Shown piece after piece: positions 13,715 through 19,681 of a stretch of DNA of 19,681 nt (position 1 is the stretch's first letter; each line of letters begins with the position of its first letter). The notes below the pieces were generated by a model. The model was not told the DNA's origin, searched no databases, and worked only from the letters and a program-made list of their open reading frames with translations. The translations under genes and the position numbers were made by a program. Source of the stretch: Nitrospinota bacterium (lineage in GTDB: Bacteria; Nitrospirota; Nitrospiria; Nitrospirales; UBA8639). Location: NCBI GenBank assembly GCA_022561525.1, contig JADFRB010000001.1, forward strand, positions 3,051-22,731, in the 5' to 3' direction.

Positions 13715-16138
13715 ATGTCCCACGAAACCTTATTCCAACAAACACAACAGGCGTTAGAGTGGCCCAGGCTGCTTGAGCTTTTGGCCTCTCACGCGCATTC
13801 CTCCCTTGGCGCGGACTATTGTCGATTCATTCCGTTGGCAGAAAGTTGTTCTTCTGCTCAGGGCCGTATTCATGAGACATCGGAAATGATTGCTCTGTTT
13901 GAGGGGACTCTTCCATTTCCGGTTTTGACGTTTCAGGATACCGGCAGTGCGCTCATTCGGGCTGAAAAAGGTGCGGTGTTGGAGGCACAAGAGTTGCGGC
14001 GCATGGCCAATGCTATGGCCCTCATTGTCAGTGTTCAGCGCTGTCTCAAAGCGCAGAAGGAACTTGCCCCGCATGTCTTCGCGTATATTGAGCATCTTGA
14101 TGATCTTTCTCCTCTGCGGTCCGACATTGAGCAATGCATCAGCCCGGAGGGAGAGATTTTGGATCATGCATCCTCCGCGTTGTATGAGGCGATCCAGGAA
14201 GCTCAGGGATTAAAGTCGAGAATGCGGCAACGCTTGGAATCCATGTTGACCTCGTCGTCTTATCGCGATGCTTTGCAGGAACCCTACTTTGCGCAACGAG
14301 AAAATCGCTATGTGCTCCCGATCAAGGTTGATATGCAGCATCAGGTGGACGGTATTGTTCACGATGTGTCTTCGAGCGGTTTAACGGTCTTTCTGGAACC
14401 TCGGGAATTGATTGAACTCAATAATCGTATCAAGGTTGGGGAGTTGGCGGTGGCTCGAGAAATTCATCGAATCCTTGCTGAGCTGAGTTCGATGATTGTT
14501 GCGCATATCCCGACTATTCAACAGTATCTGAAGGTGCTCACGATTTTGGACAGTATTGGGGCGAAGGCGCGTTTGAGCCAACGTCTGCAGGCGCATCCTG
14601 TGCAACTATCGGAGGATGGGCATATTCGGTTGTCCAAGGCACGGCATCCTTTATTGATGCTTGCTCGCAGCACCGTGATCCCCAATGACATCTTTTTTGA
14701 AAAGGATCAAAACATTTTGGTGATTTCCGGTCCGAATACTGGTGGGAAAACCGTCAATCTGAAAGTACTCGGTCTGTACAGTCTCATGGTTCGAGCCGGG
14801 CTGCACCTTCCTTGTGCTGAAGGATCTGTGATGGGGTTTTTTGGGGAAACGTATGCGGATATCGGGGATACTCAGGATTTGGCCAAAGATCTGTCCAGCT
14901 TTTCCGCGCACCTGACCAAAATAGTCGAACTGTTGGACATCGGGCATTCTCAATCTTCAGGGACTGCCGGTCCCATTTTGGTGTTGCTCGATGAAGTGAT
15001 CAGTTCGACCGATCCGGCAGAGGGCGCGGCGTTGGCCGAGGCAGTTCTCATTCACTTTGCTCAGGTGGGTTTTAAGGTTGTGGTCACGACTCATTACAAT
15101 TCCTTGAAGACGTTAGCGCTCTCGACGCCTGGATTTCTCAATGCGAGCCTGGAGTTTGATGTGGCGACTCTGACGCCAACCTATCGGCTTATTCAGGGAG
15201 TGCCCGGCGGTTCTTCCGCGTTGGATATTGCCGGTCGCCTAGGCATGGATCCAGGCATTCTCAAACAGGCGGCGGATATTGTGCATCAACAGGACCGCCA
15301 ATTGGATCATGTCTTTTCAGACCTACAGGCTATGCACCATCGGCTTCGTCAAGAACTCGAAGATGCTGAAACACATCGACACACGGCTGAGAGCGCCGCA
15401 GCCGAAATACAAGAGCGCGTTGATCGTCTCCGCACGACGGAGCGTGAGGAATTGCGCAAAGTCAAAAAGACGTTCAAAGAAGAACTCACTCGGGCTCGAA
15501 CGGAAATCCGGCAAACACTGGATACCCTGAAACAGGACAAGTCTCTGGTCAAAGCGAAAGCAGCCAAGCAACGCGTGAGTGACATTGAAGGGGAATTGAT
15601 TCGAAATACCCAAGATGACAGTCTGGCAATTCCTCTTAATTCCTTACAGGCCGGCGCCTTGGTTGAAATCTCACATTTAGGCACGTCTGGAACGTTGCTT
15701 GAAAATCCTCAAGGAAAGAAGCGGGTCCGTCTTCAGGTAGGGGATTCAGAGCTGTCGGTTTCGGTTGAGCTTCTCATCGGGAGAAGTCAAGGGGGCGATA
15801 CACCGTCAAATTCTTTGTCGGCCACTCATGCTTCTCCCAATAAAAAAACAGGAAAAGGATTTGCCGAACAGAATCGCACGTCCCCATCACCTTCTGGGTT
15901 GTTGACGATTGACGTTCGTGGGCAAACCGTGGAAGAGGCTCTGGAATGTCTGGCCTCACGTCTCGACGAAGCTGCGCTCACGGTTGCCAAATCGCTGCAT
16001 GTCATTCATGGCCATGGAACGGGCAAACTGAAAATTGCGACACGACAATATTTATCAAAGTCCCCTTATGTCGAGTCGTATCGACCGGGCATGCAGGGAG
16101 AGGGTGGAGATGGGGTGACGATTGTTGATCTGCGCTAG
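13715..16138 (+). CDS. mutS2: Endonuclease MutS2
   Basis: The protein has 807 residues from the ATG at 13715, close to the family length (about 785). Order of parts: the N-terminal helical core region with QRENRYVLPIKVDMQHQVDG and VHDVSSSGLTVFLEP; Walker A GPNTGGKT at 339-346; Walker B LVLLDEV with Asp426/Glu427; TTHYNSLKTLA; a long charged coiled coil (about 520-630); and a C-terminal Smr nuclease domain with IDVRGQTVEEAL (about 731) and HGHGTGKL (765-772). MutS2 acts on branched DNA and collided ribosomes. The ABC signature region reads SSTDPAEG where GSGTDP or GAGTDP is usual, a small deviation. An upstream TTG extension (from 13664) is less likely. No ribosome site is evident at the chosen ATG. 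Its 3' end is duplicated at 17894. Confidence 0.95.
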   Translation: MSHETLFQQTQQALEWPRLLELLASHAHSSLGADYCRFIPLAESCSSAQGRIHETSEMIALFEGTLPFPVLTFQDTGSALIRAEKGAVLEAQELRRMANAMALIVSVQRCLKAQKELAPHVFAYIEHLDDLSPLRSDIEQCISPEGEILDHASSALYEAIQEAQGLKSRMRQRLESMLTSSSYRDALQEPYFAQRENRYVLPIKVDMQHQVDGIVHDVSSSGLTVFLEPRELIELNNRIKVGELAVAREIHRILAELSSMIVAHIPTIQQYLKVLTILDSIGAKARLSQRLQAHPVQLSEDGHIRLSKARHPLLMLARSTVIPNDIFFEKDQNILVISGPNTGGKTVNLKVLGLYSLMVRAGLHLPCAEGSVMGFFGETYADIGDTQDLAKDLSSFSAHLTKIVELLDIGHSQSSGTAGPILVLLDEVISSTDPAEGAALAEAVLIHFAQVGFKVVVTTHYNSLKTLALSTPGFLNASLEFDVATLTPTYRLIQGVPGGSSALDIAGRLGMDPGILKQAADIVHQQDRQLDHVFSDLQAMHHRLRQELEDAETHRHTAESAAAEIQERVDRLRTTEREELRKVKKTFKEELTRARTEIRQTLDTLKQDKSLVKAKAAKQRVSDIEGELIRNTQDDSLAIPLNSLQAGALVEISHLGTSGTLLENPQGKKRVRLQVGDSELSVSVELLIGRSQGGDTPSNSLSATHASPNKKTGKGFAEQNRTSPSPSGLLTIDVRGQTVEEALECLASRLDEAALTVAKSLHVIHGHGTGKLKIATRQYLSKSPYVESYRPGMQGEGGDGVTIVDLR

Positions 16139-16159
16139 AATTTTTTGAGCTGGTTGTAT

Positions 16160-16284
16160 GGGACTGTTGAAAAAGACCGCCAGCTGCGTTCTCATTGCTC
16201 GGAGGGCTCAACGTACTAAATCCCCGTACGCCTCGCCCTCCTCGCTGCTTGCGGCCTTGCTGGACGGCCTTTTTGAACAGTCCC
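16160..16284. repeat. Palindromic intergenic element, copy 1 (125 bp)
   Basis: The ends GGGACTGTTGAAAAAG and CTTTTTGAACAGTCCC form a near-perfect inverted pair. Inside, GGAGGGC and GCCCTCC pair, as do GTAC and GTAC, so the whole element can form one long cruciform or RNA hairpin. It lies 21 bases after the mutS2 stop and can serve as a bidirectional terminator. A second, diverged copy is at 17969-18091. Confidence 0.9.
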
Positions 16285-16341
16285 TGGGTCGTTGGATAAC
16301 GCGACTTGGACATTGTGTCGCAAGCCATAATGTTTTGGCGG
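16285..16341 (-). pseudogene. 3' remnant of a second queG allele
   Basis: On the minus strand this encodes PKHYGLRHNVQVALSNDPG, matching RPKHSGFQRNIQVALSNDIG near the end of the intact queG. The match stops at about 16341, where AT-rich cassette DNA begins. It is the left-hand copy of the duplicated mutS2-queG junction. Confidence 0.75.
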
Positions 16342-16397
16342 TGGATTTTAATTTCTGGAAATGTGAATTATTAACGCTTCCACATTATTCATTGATT

Positions 16398-16419
16398 AAA
16401 TGTGATTATATTCACATTT
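16398..16419. promoter_or_regulatory. CRP/FNR-family binding site
   Basis: AAATGTGA-N6-TCACATTT is a perfect 8+8 inverted repeat and fits the CRP consensus TGTGA-N6-TCACA, including the flanking A/T bases. A further AAATGTGA half-site lies at 16359-16366. The centre is about 58 bases before the predicted transcription start, close to the classic class I position. Confidence 0.6.
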
Positions 16420-16431
16420 CTAAAACTTTAC

Positions 16432-16460
16432 TTGAGAATTTTATCACAAAATAATATCTT
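16432..16460 (+). promoter_or_regulatory. Candidate promoter of the AAA ATPase gene
   Basis: TTGAGA (16432-16437), a 17-base spacer and TATCTT (16455-16460) face the ATPase gene. The leader would be about 58 bases. It lies at suitable distance from the CRP-like site. Confidence 0.45.
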
Positions 16461-16524
16461 ATGCTGATTTAGGGTTAGGTCTAAGCCAACGTAACCTTGC
16501 CAGGTTCACCATCACACAATATTT

Positions 16525-17844
16525 ATGAAAAGAAATATCTATCAAAAATTATTAGCGTGGAAATCTTCTCCGCGAAGGAAACCTTTATTACTCAACGGTG
16601 CGCGTCAAGTCGGTAAAACCTATATTCTGCGGAAATTTGGTGAACAAGAATATTCCCGCGTTGCGTACCTCAATTTTGAAGAAGAGCCGTTGTTAGATGA
16701 TTTCTTCACATCCAGTCTTACGCCTGAAAAAATTATCAAAAAAATATCTCTGTATGTGAGGCATGAGATAAGACCGGAAACGGATTTGATTATTTTTGAT
16801 GAAATTCAGGCGTCCAACAATGCTCTGAATTCTTTAAAATATTTCAATGAAAAAGCGAATGAATATCATATCGCTGCCGCAGGATCTTTACTGGGCATAA
16901 GATTATCAAAACCAAAATCCTTTCCTGTCGGCAAAGTGAATTTTCTGAGTATGTATCCCTTAACATTTCTCGAATTTCTTGAGGCCGTGAATCACAGTGA
17001 TCTCTGCCATTTGATTGAACATACTACTGATTTCATTCCCTATCCGGAGCTGTTCCATCAGGAATTAATCGACTTGCTTCGCACCTATTATTTTGTTGGC
17101 GGTATGCCGGAAGCTGTTCATTTCTTTTCGCGGACAAACGATTTTTTCAGAGTTCGGGAAATTCAGAAAGAGATCCTTAATGCCTATGCTCTCGATTTCG
17201 CCAAACATGTGCCGCCTCAAGACATACCAAAACTCAGTCTGATCTGGGATTCGATCCCAGCCCAATTGGGAAAAGAGAACAAAAAATTCGTGTTTTCAGC
17301 GCTCAAAAAAACAGCGCGTGCACGTGAATATGAAAATGCTTTGCAATGGTTGCAGGACGCGGGACTCATCCTGCGAGTCAATCTTGTGAAAACAGGAAAG
17401 ATACCGCTACAGGCCTATGCCGATAGAAGCATTTTCAAAATTTATCTATTGGATGTCGGATTGCTCGGAACGCTTGCAAAGACCTCTTCTGATATTTTGG
17501 CTCATGGGAATCAGATTTTTACAGAATATAAAGGCGCATTTGCCGAGAACTATGTTGCACAACAATTACGCTCACAGAAGGAAACAGAGCTGTACTACTG
17601 GAAAAGCGCCGGTTCAGCAGAAGTGGATTTTATGTGCGAATCGGGTAATCATATTTTTCCTTTGGAAGCCAAGGCTGGTATAAATCCTCGCAGCAAAAGC
17701 CTGATATTCTATGAAAAGAAATACCATCCCACCATACTATCCCGCACGACATTGTTAAACTTAAAACATGATGGCAACATGACTAATTACCCACTCTATG
17801 CCATTTCTCTATTCCCCGAATTATTTATTTCTTCACTTACTTAA
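16525..17844 (+). CDS. AAA ATPase with DUF4143 domain (AAA_14/DUF4143)
   Basis: The protein has 439 residues. An N-terminal AAA_14 ATPase domain carries Walker A GARQVGKT (25-32) and Walker B LIIFDEIQ (Asp92/Glu93). The blocks YPLTFLEFLEA and YYFVGGMPEAV are typical of the family. The C-terminal DUF4143 part has YLLDVGLLGTLA, KGAFAENYVAQQL, and a segment AEVDFMCESGNHIFPLEAKA that resembles the D...ExK core of PD-(D/E)XK nucleases. The family is widespread, mobile and of unclear role. The gene is clearly AT-richer than mutS2 and queG, and lies between two copies of the mutS2-queG junction, so it was acquired. No ribosome site is seen before the ATG. A CRP-like site lies upstream. Confidence 0.92.
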   Translation: MKRNIYQKLLAWKSSPRRKPLLLNGARQVGKTYILRKFGEQEYSRVAYLNFEEEPLLDDFFTSSLTPEKIIKKISLYVRHEIRPETDLIIFDEIQASNNALNSLKYFNEKANEYHIAAAGSLLGIRLSKPKSFPVGKVNFLSMYPLTFLEFLEAVNHSDLCHLIEHTTDFIPYPELFHQELIDLLRTYYFVGGMPEAVHFFSRTNDFFRVREIQKEILNAYALDFAKHVPPQDIPKLSLIWDSIPAQLGKENKKFVFSALKKTARAREYENALQWLQDAGLILRVNLVKTGKIPLQAYADRSIFKIYLLDVGLLGTLAKTSSDILAHGNQIFTEYKGAFAENYVAQQLRSQKETELYYWKSAGSAEVDFMCESGNHIFPLEAKAGINPRSKSLIFYEKKYHPTILSRTTLLNLKHDGNMTNYPLYAISLFPELFISSLT

Positions 17845-17893
17845 CTCAGATACGGGCATAGAAATTTTAAAAGGCCTTTTTGACCGAACACGT

Positions 17894-17966
17894 TCCCCTT
17901 ATGTCGAGTCATATCAACCAGGCCTGCAGGGAGAGGGTGGGGTGACGATTATTGAGCTGCGCTTAG
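17894..17966 (+). pseudogene. 3' remnant of a second mutS2 allele
   Basis: This encodes SPYVESYQPGLQGEGG, then VTIIELR, against SPYVESYRPGMQGEGGDG and VTIVDLR at the end of mutS2. There are about six substitutions, a 6-base deletion and one inserted T that destroys the stop. Most amino acid changes are conservative (R/Q, M/L, V/I, D/E), as expected for an allele from a related strain rather than a decaying copy. Confidence 0.85.
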
Positions 17967-17968
17967 AG

Positions 17969-18091
17969 GGGACTGATCAAAAAGACCACCAGCTGCGTTC
18001 TCATTGCTCGGAGGGCTCAACGTACTCACTCGTACGCCTCGCCCTCCTCGCTGCTTGCGGCCTTGCTGGATGGCCTTTTTTGATCAGTCCC
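17969..18091. repeat. Palindromic intergenic element, copy 2 (123 bp)
   Basis: The layout is that of 16160-16284, but both ends read GGGACTGATC/GATCAGTCCC. The changed bases in the left arm are matched by changes in the right arm, so pairing is kept. Its right part encodes the last residues of queG. Confidence 0.9.
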
Positions 18092-19084
18092 TATATCGTT
18101 GGATAGGGCCACTTGGATATTGCGTTGAAACCCGGAATGTTTTGGTCGGCGAATGGGACTACCCTGAAAGGTGTTCGCAAAAGATTCTTCGTTCATCTTT
18201 GAGAGTTGATTGAGTTTCGGGCTTCGTGTGAGTGGGGTTGGGAAAAAAGCTGTTTCTTTGGTCGGTGAGGCGTAGACGTTGTATGGGCAGGCGTCCAGGC
18301 AGTCATCGCAGCCAAAGATTCGATTGCCCATTTGTGAGCGAAGTTCTTGGGGGATGGAATTCAGGTCGTCACGGTATTCGATGGTCAAATAAGAAATGCA
18401 TTTCGTGGCATCAACGATATAGGGTTCGGTAATTGCCTGAGTGGGACAGGCTCGAATGCACAGCGTGCAGGTCCCGCAGAGATCACTGCCAGGTTCGTCT
18501 GGTTCTAACTCTAGCGTCGTTAAAATTTCTCCCAACAGTAGCCACGACCCGAGGGTGGGTGACACCAGATTCGAGTGTTTCCCGATCCATCCCAAGCCAG
18601 CTCGTTGCGCCCAAACCTTTTCCATGATCGGGCCGGTATCGACGTAACTACGAGTGGTGGATTCCGGGGCGAATCTCGAAATTGATTGTTCGAGATTTTT
18701 TAGGCGCTTTTTCAAAAGTTGATGGTAGTCTTCTCCCCAGGCGTAGCGCGCAATCCTGCCGAAACCTGGTCCCTCTTCTGGCTGGATGTCGGTCCAGTAG
18801 TTCATGCCGACACAGATAATAGATCGGCACCCGGGTAAAATCTTTCGTGGATCAGCTCGACGCTCGGGGTCTTTGGCCATCCATTGCATGGTTCCGTGAT
18901 AACCCATTGAGAGCCAATCCCGGAGGTATTGAAGGAGCGAGGTGGGAGAGGACGAATTTGCGTCGGTAGTGGAAGTAATGGCCTGTGAATCTAAGGGATC
19001 AAGGCAGGCGATGCCCACGGCATCAAATCCAAGCGCGGTGGCAGCCTGTTTTATGGAATCTGATAAAGACGGCACGGCTTGCAA
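18026..19084 (-). CDS. queG: Epoxyqueuosine reductase QueG
   Basis: The protein has 352 residues. QueG reduces epoxyqueuosine to queuosine in tRNA, the last step of the pathway, using cobalamin and two [4Fe-4S] clusters. Seen here: ALGFDAVGIA near the start, YHGTMQWMAKDPERRADPRK, YVDTGPIMEKVWAQRAGLGW and IGKHSNLV. The two ferredoxin motifs are CGTCTLCIRACPTQAI and FGCDDCLDACPYNV. GFQRNIQVALSND precedes the end. No ATG is available at the start: TTG at 19082-19084 or GTG at 19073-19075 must be used, with no clear ribosome site. The last 20 or so residues (from about TDQKRPSSKAAS) are encoded by the palindromic element, so the natural C-terminus has been replaced. The family domain itself appears complete. 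Confidence 0.93.
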   Translation of the reverse strand: MQAVPSLSDSIKQAATALGFDAVGIACLDPLDSQAITSTTDANSSSPTSLLQYLRDWLSMGYHGTMQWMAKDPERRADPRKILPGCRSIICVGMNYWTDIQPEEGPGFGRIARYAWGEDYHQLLKKRLKNLEQSISRFAPESTTRSYVDTGPIMEKVWAQRAGLGWIGKHSNLVSPTLGSWLLLGEILTTLELEPDEPGSDLCGTCTLCIRACPTQAITEPYIVDATKCISYLTIEYRDDLNSIPQELRSQMGNRIFGCDDCLDACPYNVYASPTKETAFFPTPLTRSPKLNQLSKMNEESFANTFQGSPIRRPKHSGFQRNIQVALSNDIGTDQKRPSSKAASSEEGEAYE

Positions 19085-19135
19085 GGCGACGGTGAATATT
19101 GGTTGTGAGGTGAAGTCACAGGCTTCTCGAGCGAT

Positions 19136-19528
19136 TTAATGGGTTTTTCGAGATTGAGGCTTGTATCCCCCCGTGCTACCTAAACAATTGAATTTCACGC
19201 TGAATTGTGCTGAGCAGTTATCAGTTGCACAGGGTCCACAGGATCCAGTGATGATGGTGGCCCAATCAGTTTTTTGTGTATCAAATTGGCATGTGGTTGC
19301 CCCACCTTTAGAAATATCCGCCCAAGGTTGGTCATAGCCTGGTACCTTCGCGGTAGTACAGCCATCAGGAATAGGCACTTCACAAGTCCGACCTTTCTCT
19401 CCCTTGACCATACCGATGGTGCACATGGATTCTGTCTGAGGGGCTGCAAAGGATGAAGATGTGTGTCCCACCAGCATGGTGCCACACATTAAACCAATCA
19501 TCAGGAATCCAATCATATACTGCTTCAT
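19136..19528 (-). CDS. Secreted cysteine-rich protein of unknown function
   Basis: The protein has 130 residues from the ATG at 19526-19528; a GTG directly before it is less well placed relative to AAAGGA. The signal peptide MKQYMIGFLMIGLMCGTMLV ends near SSFAAPQ. The mature part has eight cysteines (MCTIG, RTCEVP, DGCTT, TTCQF, GSCGPCATDNC, FNCLG), enough for four disulfides. The compact CGPCATDNC cluster could instead bind a metal. No family is recognised. It lies 51 bases upstream of queG on the same strand, but the gap and contents do not suggest a shared function. Confidence 0.8.
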   Translation of the reverse strand: MKQYMIGFLMIGLMCGTMLVGHTSSSFAAPQTESMCTIGMVKGEKGRTCEVPIPDGCTTAKVPGYDQPWADISKGGATTCQFDTQKTDWATIITGSCGPCATDNCSAQFSVKFNCLGSTGGYKPQSRKTH

Positions 19529-19569
19529 CACGGTATCCTTTCAGCAAAAAAATCGTAACTCAGGTGGAT

Positions 19570-19652
19570 AGACTGAAGGCCGAAGGCTTTTAGGGGGCAA
19601 TCATGCGTGATCATACAAAACGTTAAGCATTATGAGTGATAGCCTTCAGTCT
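19570..19652. repeat. Inverted-repeat cluster with TGAAGGC units
   Basis: AGACTGAAGGC (19570-19580) and GCCTTCAGTCT (19642-19652) are an 11-bp perfect inverted pair separated by 61 bases. Additional CCGAAGGC and GCCTTCAG units flank each arm (AGCCTTCAGTCTTTAGCCTT on the right). It lies upstream of the cysteine-rich protein gene and resembles a small dispersed repeat. No promoter was assigned. Confidence 0.6.
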
Positions 19653-19681
19653 TTAGCCTTCAGCCTAAATACCTGTACCAA

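Noticed and set aside
17798..18106. 102-residue plus-strand frame after the ATPase
   Set aside because: It joins the ATPase end in another frame, the mutS2 stump and the palindromic element; it is a chance fusion, not a gene.
1..19681. CRISPR array, tRNA or rRNA genes
   Set aside because: I found no regularly spaced repeats and no tRNA- or rRNA-like sequence by eye; the repeats present are palindromes, inverted pairs or two-copy direct repeats. A tRNA scan would settle this.

Overview
This window most likely comes from a Nitrospira-type bacterium (Nitrospirota). The reasons are two paralogous cytochrome bd-like terminal oxidases of the long, many-helix type known from nitrite-oxidising Nitrospira, a membrane-bound c-type cytochrome beside one of them, and intergenic palindromes that I recall as typical of such genomes. 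The assignment is inference from gene content; there is no rRNA or other marker here.

Region 1 (1-8512, nearly all minus strand) is a respiratory locus. Read in the direction of transcription it holds bd-like oxidase B (8512-6644), a secreted DUF3047 protein, a glycine-rich membrane protein, and two membrane-anchored proteins with an FGE-sulfatase/SUMF1 fold that lack the catalytic cysteines. Next come two tiny single-helix proteins (37 and 38 residues, too short for routine gene calling), bd-like oxidase A (2757-796), and a membrane-anchored cytochrome c that runs off the left edge. A third tiny membrane protein (34 residues) is encoded on the plus strand at 3232-3336, divergent from oxidase A. 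The likely joint function is a cytochrome c/quinol-linked oxidase complex with small accessory subunits and periplasmic assembly or scaffold proteins.

Region 2 (8529-13312) is accessory. A Phd/PIN toxin-antitoxin pair sits between two 69-bp direct copies of the oxidase B 5' end, so it was inserted immediately upstream of oxidase B. Further right are fragments of an IS91-like transposase (one in each orientation), a PIN-toxin tail, a deleted RAYT tail, a cupin lipoprotein, a nearly complete RAYT transposase interrupted by one in-frame TGA and flanked by 23-bp inverted repeats, and a MazEF pair with a palindromic operator.

Region 3 (13715-19681) is chromosomal backbone with one insertion. mutS2 (plus) faces queG (minus), with a palindromic element between them. 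This junction is present twice (16061-16341 and 17894-18149) as two diverged alleles, and a low-GC AAA ATPase/DUF4143 gene with a CRP-like site upstream lies between the two copies. After queG comes a small secreted cysteine-rich protein and an inverted-repeat cluster.

The recurring theme is that two accessory cassettes (toxin-antitoxin and ATPase) are each bracketed by direct duplications of the neighbouring core gene's end. This points to recombination-mediated acquisition rather than transposition.
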